Of a stretch of DNA of 64,000 bases, positions 43,117 through 51,719 are shown in pieces (positions within the stretch are counted from its first letter, which is position 1; each line of letters begins with the position of its first letter). The notes under the pieces were generated by a model. That model worked only from the letters and a program-made list of their open reading frames with translations, made no database searches and was not told where the DNA came from. The stretch covers positions 3,348,001-3,412,000 of the forward strand of contig NZ_CP075339.1 in assembly GCF_024399335.1 (NCBI RefSeq), written 5' to 3'. The stretch comes from Leucobacter aridicollis. GTDB lineage: Bacteria > Actinomycetota > Actinomycetes > Actinomycetales > Microbacteriaceae. A program made the position numbers and the translations under genes.

Positions 43117-44283
43117 TTAGGACAGGTCGTCGGAAAGGACGAACGCGCCGTTCTCGCCTGTCGGGGATACGATCACGAAGCCGCCGCCCTCGCGTGAGCC
43201 GTCCTTCGCGAACGTGAGGTCGCCCGACAGCAGCGGGAATGCCTTCAGCCCGAGCAGCGCCTTGTCGACTGCTTCAGCGTCGGTGCTGCCAGCATCTGTC
43301 ATCGCCTGCGCGATCGCCTTCACTGCCTCGTAGGTCTGCATCGAGTAGGGGCCGGGATCTGCCTTCGCGAGTTCGGTGTAGGCCTTCACCCATGCGTCGC
43401 CGCCCTCAAGCATGTCGGGGGTGCGGGTAAACGTGCCGAACACGTTCTCGATAGCGGGGCCCGCGATCGCTGCGAGCTGCGCGTCGACAGAACCGTCACC
43501 GACGAGGATCGTGCCGTCGTAGCCGGCGGCACGCAGCTGATCGATGAGCAGCCCGCCCGCCTGGTAGTACCCGGTCCAGTAGATGAAGTCGGGGTTCGCA
43601 GCAATGATGCTGTTGATGTTCGCGCCGAAGTCCTTCTCGTCGGGATTCACCGACTCGCGCTTCGCGATGTTCAGGCTGCCTGCCTGTTCTTCGAACGCAT
43701 TCGCGAGGTCGACCGAGTAGTCGGTGTTGTCGTCGATGAGCACGACCGATTTCGCGCCGAGTTTCTCGGCGTAGGCGACCGCAGCTTTGCCTTGCTGGGT
43801 GCCAGTGCCGTTGATGAGGAAGGCGCCCTGGCCGACGAGCTTGGTGGAGTTCGCTGCCGGGATCACCATCGAGATACCGGCCTCCTTGAACACAGGGAGC
43901 GTGGGGAGCGTGGCGCCGGAGCAGTAGCCGCCTACCGAGCCTTCGACTCCCGCGCTGACGAGCTTGTTCGCAGCAGCGACGGCCGCGGTCGCGTCGCACC
44001 CGTCGTCTTCTGTCACGAGCTCGAGCTCGCGACCGTCGACGCCGCCGTCTTCGTTGATCTCGTCGATTGCGAGTTGCGCGCCGAACTTCATGTAGTCGCC
44101 GAATGCAGCTTCCGAACCTGAGAACGGCGCGAGCATGCCGAGCTTGATCGGGCCATCACTCGACCCACCGCTATCGCCGCCAGCAAGACCGCCCGAGCAG
44201 CCCGAGAGTACGAGTGCTGCTGAAGCAGCGATCGCGCCGAAGGCCGCAAGGCGCCGCACGCGGGAGTGTGAACGTGAAATCAT
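43117..44283 (-). CDS. livK: Branched-chain amino acid ABC transporter substrate-binding lipoprotein LivK
   Basis: This 388-residue lipoprotein has a signal peptide with lipobox VLSGC (C29) and a Leu/Ile/Val-binding fold (IKLGMLAPFSGSEAAFGDY, VVLIDDNTDYSVDLANAF, DFIYWTGYYQAGG). ATG at 44283 has GGAAGGA about 7 bases upstream. It is the first gene of the Liv operon. A promoter-like TTGCGC-N16-TAACAT lies about 110 bases upstream. Ligand could be branched-chain amino acids or another small amide. Confidence 0.92.
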   Translation of the reverse strand: MISRSHSRVRRLAAFGAIAASAALVLSGCSGGLAGGDSGGSSDGPIKLGMLAPFSGSEAAFGDYMKFGAQLAIDEINEDGGVDGRELELVTEDDGCDATAAVAAANKLVSAGVEGSVGGYCSGATLPTLPVFKEAGISMVIPAANSTKLVGQGAFLINGTGTQQGKAAVAYAEKLGAKSVVLIDDNTDYSVDLANAFEEQAGSLNIAKRESVNPDEKDFGANINSIIAANPDFIYWTGYYQAGGLLIDQLRAAGYDGTILVGDGSVDAQLAAIAGPAIENVFGTFTRTPDMLEGGDAWVKAYTELAKADPGPYSMQTYEAVKAIAQAMTDAGSTDAEAVDKALLGLKAFPLLSGDLTFAKDGSREGGGFVIVSPTGENGAFVLSDDLS

Positions 44284-44393
44284 TGACGATTCCTTCCAAT
44301 CATTCATCATTGAATATTGAGCGGGAGTGCGGTTGGCGAAGCGCAGACCGTCGTTGGCCGTGAGCGCGACACCCGCAGGTACCCGTCAGTGCA

Positions 44394-44421
44394 ATGTTAC
44401 TGATTTAGAAGAAGAGCGCAA
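44394..44421 (-). promoter_or_regulatory. Candidate promoter of liv operon
   Basis: On the minus strand TTGCGC and TAACAT are separated by 16 bases, ending about 110 bases before the livK start. The spacing and box quality suit a primary sigma factor promoter; the long leader is unexplained. Confidence 0.45.
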
Positions 44422-44427
44422 ATGATT

Positions 44428-44464
44428 GAGGTCACGATTACGACACGGTCGCAATCGTGACCTC
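44428..44464 (-). terminator. Hairpin after FHA gene
   Basis: GAGGTCACGATT pairs perfectly with AATCGTGACCTC over a 13-base loop, 5 bases after the FHA gene stop. It should end the long kinase/FHA operon before the liv promoter. Confidence 0.7.
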
Positions 44465-44468
44465 GGCG

Positions 44469-46343
44469 TTACTCGGCGATCACTACCCGCGCTTCAAGCG
44501 TGCCGATCAGCACATCGCCGGTAACCGGCGCGGGGGCACCCGGCTCGAGCTCGACCTGGTTCCCTGCCGAATCAGTGACGAACACGCCGTTCGTGGAGTT
44601 CAGGTCCTCGATCGTCCACGAATCACCAGACCGACGGAGACGCGCGTGCGACTTTGAGAGCGTCCGGGTGGGGTCGTTCACGACGAGCACCTCGGAGCCA
44701 TCGAGCGCGACGGGCTTGCGACCCAACACGATGTCATCACCGAGGAGGTCAAGTTGCTGACCATCCGGAAGTTCAAGCACCCAACGATCCCGTTTTGCCA
44801 CGACGACAGTGCTATCGAGGTCGTCATCAAGACCAAGAATCGACTGCGCGCTGAGATGCGAGGGGGCAACTCGCGGGGCCGCGACCGGCGGCGTCGGGGC
44901 CGGCGCAGTGGGAGCCGCAGGCGTGGCGGGAGCTGCAGGCGTGGCGGGAGCTGCAGGCGTGGCGGGGGCCACGGGCGCAGCAGGGGCGGCGACTGGCTCG
45001 GGCGCTGATGCGGGTGCGGGTGCTACCTGGGGCGCAGGAGGCTCTGCTTGCACAGGTGCTGGCGGCGCTGCCTGGACCGGATGCGCCGACCGCTGTGGCG
45101 GTGAGAACGGCAGCCCCGCCGGGTCCAGTTCAAGGCTTGCAGCGTCCATTGATGTTGCTTTGGGCTTGGGCCAGTCGGCCCCAGAAGCGACTGTCGTCGC
45201 CGGCCGAGGATCTTCAGCAGACGCGCCCTCGGCGGCCGGCTTGTGCGCCGGGGCGTCTGACTCAGCCCAAAAGTCTGGAAGCGGGACTCTGGCGGCAACC
45301 GGGGTGGACACGACCTGCGGCACTGTCCTCGGCGCAACTGCGTCAGGCTTCTGTGGCGCGTCCTGGCCCCCGGCGGGCGCAATCGGATCAGCCGAGGACG
45401 CCACGGGCGGGGCGGTAGGCTGCGCCACGGGCGGGGCGGAAGGCTGCGCCACGGGCGGGGCGGAAGGCACAGAGGGTTCCGCTGTCGCACGCCGAGGCGG
45501 TGCCGCCTCGGGCCACGAGAACGGCCGCAAGTTCTGCCCAGCGCCGAGCCCGGTCTCACGGGCGGGAACCTCTTCGCCAGCAAGGCGCAGGAAGTTGCCC
45601 TCGGTTGTCTTGCCGAAACCCCAAGGGTTGAGCTCCTCGGCGTTCGCCTCAGGAGCCGCAGTTTCCGCTCGATTCGCGGCAGGGAGCGGCGTTCCCCCCG
45701 GGGCGACGGGCACGACAGGTGAAACAGGAACGGCGGGCCGCTGGACGGGCGGCACGACGGGGGCGGCTGCCCGGTCGCTCGTCGGCGTGGGCTGCTGAGG
45801 GGAGAAGTTCTGGGGCACGGGCGGCATCGTGAACTGGCCCTGGGTTGCGGTGGGTTGTGGACTACCCTCCGGTCGCAGCAGCGGGTAAACCTGACCATCC
45901 GCGCCGTACTCGACGAGCCCGGCACCTGCCGCGTACCGTCCGCCAGTGCTTCCGGTGGCGTAGCCGCGATCCTGAATCTTGCTGCCAAGCAAGGTCGCCC
46001 ACAATGGGGCAACGAGTGCACCAAGCACAGTCATTCCTGCGCCCTCGCCGTGCTCACGGTTCAACCTGTGCATCGCGATCACGGACATGACGTACGCGAC
46101 AGCTCCAACCCCTGGAACAAGCGTGAGCACCGCCGTCCATCCGGGCAGACCACCGCGTTCGATCAGCCGCCATTGGTTCCAAATGGGAATCCAACCGTGA
46201 GCTGCGGGGAGCCCAATCATGGGGAAGAGCCGTGCGAGTGACCAGAGGTACCAAACGTAGATCCCGATCCCGACAAGCGACCAGACACCGAAGATCGCGA
46301 TGACGGCCCCGCCGAAACCCGGGAATCCCATATCGTTGGACAT
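44469..46343 (-). CDS. Membrane protein with C-terminal FHA domain
   Basis: This 624-residue protein has an N-terminal membrane region of about 125 residues with three to four hydrophobic segments (DUF5684-like, with AAHGWIPIWNQWRLIERGG), a Pro/Ala-rich low-complexity middle (about 150-530) with short tandem repeats, and a C-terminal FHA domain (about 535-624, SKSHARLRR and EDLNSTNGVF) that binds phosphothreonine. The key FHA Arg, Ser, His and Asn positions are present. It ends an operon with a Ser/Thr kinase and a PP2C phosphatase, so it probably reads the kinase signal at the membrane. Its ligand is unknown. Confidence 0.85.
   Translation of the reverse strand: MSNDMGFPGFGGAVIAIFGVWSLVGIGIYVWYLWSLARLFPMIGLPAAHGWIPIWNQWRLIERGGLPGWTAVLTLVPGVGAVAYVMSVIAMHRLNREHGEGAGMTVLGALVAPLWATLLGSKIQDRGYATGSTGGRYAAGAGLVEYGADGQVYPLLRPEGSPQPTATQGQFTMPPVPQNFSPQQPTPTSDRAAAPVVPPVQRPAVPVSPVVPVAPGGTPLPAANRAETAAPEANAEELNPWGFGKTTEGNFLRLAGEEVPARETGLGAGQNLRPFSWPEAAPPRRATAEPSVPSAPPVAQPSAPPVAQPTAPPVASSADPIAPAGGQDAPQKPDAVAPRTVPQVVSTPVAARVPLPDFWAESDAPAHKPAAEGASAEDPRPATTVASGADWPKPKATSMDAASLELDPAGLPFSPPQRSAHPVQAAPPAPVQAEPPAPQVAPAPASAPEPVAAPAAPVAPATPAAPATPAAPATPAAPTAPAPTPPVAAPRVAPSHLSAQSILGLDDDLDSTVVVAKRDRWVLELPDGQQLDLLGDDIVLGRKPVALDGSEVLVVNDPTRTLSKSHARLRRSGDSWTIEDLNSTNGVFVTDSAGNQVELEPGAPAPVTGDVLIGTLEARVVIAE
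44917..44970. repeat. 18-bp tandem repeat inside FHA gene
   Basis: Three copies of an 18-base unit beginning GCAGGCGTGGCGGGAGCT encode the Ala/Pro/Thr-rich repeats (PATPAA type) of the FHA protein linker. The third copy differs in its last bases. Such arrays can change copy number by slippage. Confidence 0.85.
45400..45469. repeat. 24-bp tandem repeat inside FHA gene
   Basis: Nearly three copies of a 24-base unit beginning GCCACGGGCGGGGCGG encode the eight-residue repeat SAPPVAQP in the linker of the FHA protein. Copies differ at one or two bases. Confidence 0.85.
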
Positions 46344-46436
46344 ATTTTCCTCACCTCACGCAGCAAACTTTGCTGTAACAACGGTACATCGGTCCGCAAC
46401 GGTTGATGTGCACGCGCGGCAATCCTAATGAGTGAG

Positions 46437-46937
46437 CTAGAGCAGCATGGTGACGATCCACCACACGCCGGACACTGCGAGCGCAGCTACCGCAGCGCCC
46501 CCAACGAACGCGAAAATCGCGAAGCGACGATTCATCGCGGTGAGCGACGGCAGGTCAGCGCGGGCGGCAACCGGGAGGACGTAGCCCGCCGGAGGATCGC
46601 CGAGCCCAGTACTCAGCTCGCTCTCCGGGGCGGCGACGCCCTGCTTCTCGGACCGCCGGCCGTACATTACCGGCAGGCTCGAACGCACTCCCTCCCGGGG
46701 GCGATCATCATCAACTATCGGAAACGGCGACGCGGGCGCGCGGCGACGAGCATCGATAGGTGGCTTGAACATCTGGGCAAGAAGCTCGGGGGAAGGCTGC
46801 TCGACAGGTTCGGGGACTGGCGCACCGGGCTGCGCCCGCGCCGCCCGCGAGCGGCCTGCATCGTCACGCCCGTGCGACGCCGTGACAGGCTCGGTCCGTT
46901 CGACGTCGCCGTTGATGCCGTCGGGGTCGCCGCTCAC
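46437..46937 (-). CDS. Small membrane protein of unknown function
   Basis: I do not recognise this 166-residue protein. The first 130 residues are hydrophilic, Pro/Arg/Glu-rich and probably disordered, and residues about 140-165 form one membrane span (FAIFAFVGGAAVAALAVSGV) at the extreme C-terminus, suggesting a tail-anchored protein with a cytoplasmic N-terminal region. It overlaps the PP2C stop by 4 bases and precedes the FHA gene. It could be a substrate of the operon's kinase and phosphatase. Confidence 0.7.
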   Translation of the reverse strand: MSGDPDGINGDVERTEPVTASHGRDDAGRSRAARAQPGAPVPEPVEQPSPELLAQMFKPPIDARRRAPASPFPIVDDDRPREGVRSSLPVMYGRRSEKQGVAAPESELSTGLGDPPAGYVLPVAARADLPSLTAMNRRFAIFAFVGGAAVAALAVSGVWWIVTMLL

Positions 46938-47821
46938 GAGGCCTGCTCACTGTCGTGCGCCGCACTCGTCGAGGCTGCGTCCGCAGACATCAAAGCGCCC
47001 TCAGATGCGCTCGGCGCCTCGCTCCGTTGTCGGGGCACTGGCCGCGTTGCGGTCACCGTCTTTCCGTCATCAGTCTCTTCGTCTGTACCGTCGTCAACGT
47101 GCCAACTGCGGCCGCCGACAACAGTGTCAAGCACGATAACTGAGATGTTGTCGCGGCCCCCGGCATCGTTCGCGCGGTGCACAAGTTCGGCGGCGACTGC
47201 GTCGGCACGGCCTCCCATGGTCAGCACCGCTCGAATCTCTTCGTCAGCAAGTTCCGAAGTCAGCCCATCTGAGCAGATGAGCAGACGCGACCCAGTCTCC
47301 ACGGGAAGCAGCCAGGAATCAGCTGTCGAATCACTCGATCCAAGCGCTCGAGTGATGATGTTCCGCGGCGGCAGCTCTGCCCCTGCGTCACCGCGCCGCA
47401 CCTCCTCAACGAGCGAGTGGTCGACGGTGATCTGCCGTAGCTCTGAGCCGCGGTGCATGTAGACGCGCGAGTCACCAATGTTCAACACAAGCCAGTGCAG
47501 TTCGCCGTCATGGGTGACAAGGATGGCTCCGGTCAGCGTGCAGCCAGCCCCACGTTCCCGCCCGGCCGCGACCTCGGCGACAGCGAGACGAGCTGCGTTC
47601 AGCACCTCACCGGCAAGCGCGACAGATGACGGTTGACCGCGCTGAACCTGTTCAGCAAACACCGCAATCGCGGCCTGGCTCGCAAGGTCTCCCGCTTCGT
47701 GACCACCCATGCCATCGGCGACAAGGAAGCACGGTGTCTCGGCGAGCACCGAATCCTCGTTCACCTGGCGTAAGCGCCCGACGTCAGTCAGCGTCGCGTA
47801 GTCGAGCTCGACGCTGTTCAT
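46934..47821 (-). CDS. PP2C-family Ser/Thr protein phosphatase
   Basis: This 295-residue phosphatase has the PP2C motifs in order: DVGRLRQVNEDS, VADGMGGHEAGDLAS (D36, G37), NIGDSRVYMHRG, LICSDGLTSEL and GGRDNISVI. All metal aspartates are present, so it should be active and reverse the kinase of the same operon. The last 60 residues are a hydrophilic tail without a membrane span. It overlaps the neighbouring genes by 4 bases at each end. Confidence 0.92.
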   Translation of the reverse strand: MNSVELDYATLTDVGRLRQVNEDSVLAETPCFLVADGMGGHEAGDLASQAAIAVFAEQVQRGQPSSVALAGEVLNAARLAVAEVAAGRERGAGCTLTGAILVTHDGELHWLVLNIGDSRVYMHRGSELRQITVDHSLVEEVRRGDAGAELPPRNIITRALGSSDSTADSWLLPVETGSRLLICSDGLTSELADEEIRAVLTMGGRADAVAAELVHRANDAGGRDNISVIVLDTVVGGRSWHVDDGTDEETDDGKTVTATRPVPRQRSEAPSASEGALMSADAASTSAAHDSEQAS

Positions 47822-50337
47822 GAGCTGGCTCCTTCGTTTCGGGGAGTGGGGCGGGGGCGGCTACGAGCCGATGCGGAAGCGATGAATGACCCGAGCCAGT
47901 ACTGGGAGCGTAGTCTGCCCCAGAACCCGAGCCGTGCATCACGTTCGCGGATGTGCTCGCGCACTACCGCCCACAGGTGATCGGCGGCCTCATCCGACAC
48001 CCCCTCGCGAGCGTACACTGCCTGGTCTACGGTCGCAGCGATCCACGCCCCGTGCTGCGACATCACGCCGGCCTCAGAGAGCTCGGCGACGATGTCGGAT
48101 CGGCTGCCGCCAAAGCGAGGGCGGTTGCCTGTGTCGGTGCAGTGGTCGACGAGCTCATTCCACGCCCCGAGCGCACGCAGCTCTGGCAGCGGCTGCCGGG
48201 CGCGCGCCCGTCGGCGCACTCGTTTGACGAGCGGAATGAAGAGCAACGCGAGAGCCAAGAGCGCTGCAGCTGCGGCGAGCAGCAGCCCAGTTCGAACCAG
48301 CGGCCAGACACCACGGTCGGCCTGCCGCTCAGGCTCGTCCTCAGCAGTGCCGTCGTCGTTGGACGAGCCGACGGGCGGGTCACTTTCGCTCGCATCGCGC
48401 TCCTCAGGAGTTGTCGGGAACTCGGGGAGCTGCTCACCCTTCTGCACGAGTAGCGGCGGCACCTCGGTCTGCGGCGAAACGTCGAGCGGCGCCCAGACCC
48501 CGTCGGCGCCCTTCGCCTCAATCCACGCTGCAACATGTCTGCCCTCGCACACATCTGCACACGCGGGCACTCCCGGCACTCCGGCAGACTCGGCTCCCAC
48601 CCGAACGCCCACGACAACTCGAGAGTCGTACCCGAGCGCACGTGCGAGCAATGCGGCTGCCGTCGCAAATTGCTCGTCGTCGCCTATCGCTGCGACGAGC
48701 TCCTCGTCGGGAGCCCGATCCCCTGCAGCTTCCTGTTGCTCGATGAGCTGCGAGAACAGCTGCTCGACGCGCGCGGTCGAGTGGCCCCCTGGGCTTGATA
48801 CGAACGAGGTCGGTGCGTCTGCACCAGACTCAGTCAACCACGCGTTCTCGCCGTCGCCGTCGGTGAGTGAATGACTGAGGTAGCCGCGCGCCCGCAGGCT
48901 GTTGATTGCAGACTCAAGCCCGCTCGCGGTGGGCGAGACACCCTGCATCTCAAGCCACCGCGTCAGTTGCGGGAATTCCTCGCTGTCAATGAGTGGCTGC
49001 GTGTGCGCTGGCGCCGCGCCAAGCACTGGGTCGGGCGCTGCCGACACCGTCGCGGTGAACGCATCACCAGCCTTCAGCCCCGCTGCGGTTGGTACCGCAA
49101 CCGCAGCGCCCGTATCGCGATTGACGTAAAAACTGTCGGCGAGTTCAGCCGCGCGTGGTCCGCGGAACTGCGGCGGTGCCGCAAGCGGCGTCGCGAGCGG
49201 CACCCAGACGCCCGTGTATCCCTGCCCGATTCGCACTGTCATCTTCGCGGGGTCGGTCACGCTCGATCCGCTCGGGAACCGGGTGAACCTGCCGGTGCCG
49301 CCGGGGTCGCCGACGAAGAAATCGACGCCGTCGTAGCCGTCGAGCACGGCGATGCGGAGTCGACTCGGAAGGGCCCCGGCACCCTCCACGCTGAAGAGCT
49401 CGTCTCTGAGCGAGTCATCGCGCTTAAACGACCGGTACTCCGCAAGCGGACTCACATGCTCACGCACGACGACTTCAGGATCAACACTGTCGCGAGGCAC
49501 CGCCCGGGTGCTCCCTGACAGCGCTGGGGCGGCAACCGCCCCGACCGTTACAGCCAGGGCAGCGACGAGCAGCGCGGATCCGCCACGTGCGAGCGTATTC
49601 CGGCGCGCAGCACCGACCCCAGCACCGCCGCCCGGTGCTGCCGCCCGCGCGATCCTGCCTCGCTTGAGCGCATCCCTCCGGTCGCGGCCGGCGGCCCACA
49701 CCATCCAAGCCGCCGCAGCGGCTACCGCTCCAATCCACAGTCCGGTCTCGCGAGGCGCCACCACTGTGAGCGGGCCGATGCCGAGCGGCGAGCTCACCGC
49801 GGACGAGCCAAATACAGTTCCGAACACCGAGAGTGCGAGCATCGGAAGGGCAGCGAACACCGCAGCGCGGCGGCCGCCTCGGGCGAGCGCCGTTGACGCG
49901 GCCACGACAACGAACACAAGGGTGAAGAGGGGCACAAGCACGGTCTGATAGCTTCCGACAGGAAGCGTCAGCGTGAGGAGCTGTTTCCAACCAAGCGCGA
50001 CGGCTGCGAGCGCGTCACCGAGTCCGCGAAGGATCCCCCAGACATCAGGCCCCGACGCCAATACCTGTGGAGTCGCCACAGGCAGCACGAGCGCAACGAA
50101 CGCGAGCACGAGGGCGACGAGCGTGAAGCCGCCCCAGCGCAGAGCTGTCCCGAGCCACACGATAGCGAAGGCGGCCATTGCGGCAACGCCAACCGTGATC
50201 CAGAGCTGTGCCGTCTCGTAGATTGGCCACGCAGCAGCCACGGCGAGAACGACTGCAGTGGCCGCGAGAGCGGCGGCCCCAAACGTGCCGCCCGCGCCCT
50301 GACTGGCCCCGGTCTTACGCCGCTCGACGCGATTCAC
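47818..50337 (-). CDS. Transglutaminase-like membrane protein lacking catalytic Cys and His
   Basis: This 839-residue protein has about six N-terminal membrane segments (to about 270), a long extracytoplasmic region with a transglutaminase-like core (about 500-630), and one more span near 700 followed by a cytoplasmic tail. In TgpA-type enzymes the core reads GYC-E-Y-FA and DAHAWVE; here the same places read GDDEQFA (D554 for Cys) and HVAAWIE (A603 for His), while D619 is kept. It is therefore probably not a transglutaminase or protease. GTG start overlaps the DUF58 stop and has GGGGAGG 6 bases upstream. Confidence 0.82.
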   Translation of the reverse strand: MNRVERRKTGASQGAGGTFGAAALAATAVVLAVAAAWPIYETAQLWITVGVAAMAAFAIVWLGTALRWGGFTLVALVLAFVALVLPVATPQVLASGPDVWGILRGLGDALAAVALGWKQLLTLTLPVGSYQTVLVPLFTLVFVVVAASTALARGGRRAAVFAALPMLALSVFGTVFGSSAVSSPLGIGPLTVVAPRETGLWIGAVAAAAAWMVWAAGRDRRDALKRGRIARAAAPGGGAGVGAARRNTLARGGSALLVAALAVTVGAVAAPALSGSTRAVPRDSVDPEVVVREHVSPLAEYRSFKRDDSLRDELFSVEGAGALPSRLRIAVLDGYDGVDFFVGDPGGTGRFTRFPSGSSVTDPAKMTVRIGQGYTGVWVPLATPLAAPPQFRGPRAAELADSFYVNRDTGAAVAVPTAAGLKAGDAFTATVSAAPDPVLGAAPAHTQPLIDSEEFPQLTRWLEMQGVSPTASGLESAINSLRARGYLSHSLTDGDGENAWLTESGADAPTSFVSSPGGHSTARVEQLFSQLIEQQEAAGDRAPDEELVAAIGDDEQFATAAALLARALGYDSRVVVGVRVGAESAGVPGVPACADVCEGRHVAAWIEAKGADGVWAPLDVSPQTEVPPLLVQKGEQLPEFPTTPEERDASESDPPVGSSNDDGTAEDEPERQADRGVWPLVRTGLLLAAAAALLALALLFIPLVKRVRRRARARQPLPELRALGAWNELVDHCTDTGNRPRFGGSRSDIVAELSEAGVMSQHGAWIAATVDQAVYAREGVSDEAADHLWAVVREHIRERDARLGFWGRLRSQYWLGSFIASASARSRPRPTPRNEGASS

Positions 50338-51719
50338 AGCAGCCCTCCCCGCGCCTGAAGTTGCGGGAGATCGGTGAGGGCACCGACGGTGAAGAACACG
50401 CTGCCGTCCGTGAGTCGCGCTGCAGGCTCGGCGAGAGTCTCGCACCTGACAACTGCAACTGCGATGCCCTGCGGCAGGGCGACGACCGCCCTGCGCAGCC
50501 GCGTGAGGTCGGGCGCCGACCCCGTGACAATCGTGACAATCGAGAGCTGGCGCCGCGACTCAGCGAGGCTCCGCGCAAGCCACTCGATTGGCGGCGGCTC
50601 CTCTGGAGCGACAAGTTCTGCCCAGGCGTCGAGCAGTTGCTCTGGAGTGTGAGAGGGGAGTTCGACGAGACCGCCAAGACGCGGAGCCTTCGCCCTCGCT
50701 TGCCAGCCCGCACCCCGAGCGATGAACCGCTCTCGCCCCTCGCGCACTGCTTGCACTGAGATCGACGCCGCGACGCTGACGCCGAGCTCGAACTCATCTG
50801 CTGTTTCGTACGAGTCGAGGTCGGCGTCGAAGAGCACGGCAGCTCTTGCCGTCTGAGATTCCTCGTACTGGCGCACCATCAGCGTGCCGCTTTTCGCCGT
50901 CGATTTCCAGTGCACGTGGCGCAGTGGGTCGCCAGGAAGGTAGTCGCGCACCGCATGGAATGAGAGGTCGGCGTCGGTGAGGCGCGAGCTCGCGGCGCCC
51001 TCGAGGTCGCGGACCATGCCCGCTGAGCCTGGCGGGAGCGTGGCAGTCTGCGGGTGAACACGCACCAGGTGGGTGTCCCGCCACGTGACTTCTCTGCGGA
51101 GCAGCCCGAGTGGGTCGCGTCTGGCGAGGGTCAGCGGCCCCACGGCGATGACCCCGCGCTTCGCCGCTTCAACAGCGACGGGCAGCTCGACGCTCGCGAG
51201 ACCGGCAATGAACGGAACGGCCACCTCCCTGAGAGCATCGCCTACTGGCAGCTCAGCGGTCGCGGGCAAGGCAGGCCGCCGGCTCGCATTTTCGACGGCT
51301 ACACGCACTTCAACTGCCGAACCCGCGACGACGCGCAGTCGGTCGACGCTAATGCGAACGAGGTAGGCGCGGTTGCCGAGCAGGAACGGCAGCGCGACTG
51401 CCAGCAGCACGCCGAACACGATGCCAACGAACCACGCCTCGACCCAGCCAAACAGCGCCCCAAGGGCACAGCCAATGAGTAGCGCGGCGATCGCCAGCCA
51501 GCCAGCAGGCGTGACCGCGCTCGTCGCCCGTCGCGTCACCCTGCGCAGCCGGCTGCGCGTCACCCGCCACGCACGGCGCACACGCGTGCCCCGAATGCCA
51601 CGGCGCACCGACGCTTCAGCTAGCGGCCGCGTGGAGGTGTCCCCGGCGCGGGTGGTTCCGTGCGTCTGCGTGCGGCTCCACCCGCCCCGGTCGGGGGCGC
51701 GGGAGGTGTCCTGCTTCAC
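50334..51719 (-). CDS. DUF58-family membrane protein
   Basis: This 461-residue protein has two hydrophobic segments near residues 75-115, then a beta-rich region, and the DUF58 signature PLRHVHWKSTAKSGTLMVRQ near residue 280, followed by a vWA-like fold (VLFDADLDSYET). DUF58 proteins are the usual partners of MoxR ATPases and transglutaminase-like membrane proteins. GTG at 51719 has GGAGA upstream and overlaps the MoxR stop by 4 bases. It may anchor or present a client for the ATPase. Confidence 0.87.
   Translation of the reverse strand: MKQDTSRAPDRGGWSRTQTHGTTRAGDTSTRPLAEASVRRGIRGTRVRRAWRVTRSRLRRVTRRATSAVTPAGWLAIAALLIGCALGALFGWVEAWFVGIVFGVLLAVALPFLLGNRAYLVRISVDRLRVVAGSAVEVRVAVENASRRPALPATAELPVGDALREVAVPFIAGLASVELPVAVEAAKRGVIAVGPLTLARRDPLGLLRREVTWRDTHLVRVHPQTATLPPGSAGMVRDLEGAASSRLTDADLSFHAVRDYLPGDPLRHVHWKSTAKSGTLMVRQYEESQTARAAVLFDADLDSYETADEFELGVSVAASISVQAVREGRERFIARGAGWQARAKAPRLGGLVELPSHTPEQLLDAWAELVAPEEPPPIEWLARSLAESRRQLSIVTIVTGSAPDLTRLRRAVVALPQGIAVAVVRCETLAEPAARLTDGSVFFTVGALTDLPQLQARGGLL

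Noticed and set aside
44917..45469. Possible CRISPR array
   Set aside because: Repeat units are contiguous without spacers, in frame with the FHA protein and of low complexity.
45023..46024. Open frames on both strands in the Pro/Ala-rich part of the FHA gene
   Set aside because: Repetitive GC-rich sequence keeps several frames open; only the minus-strand FHA frame has recognisable domains at both ends.
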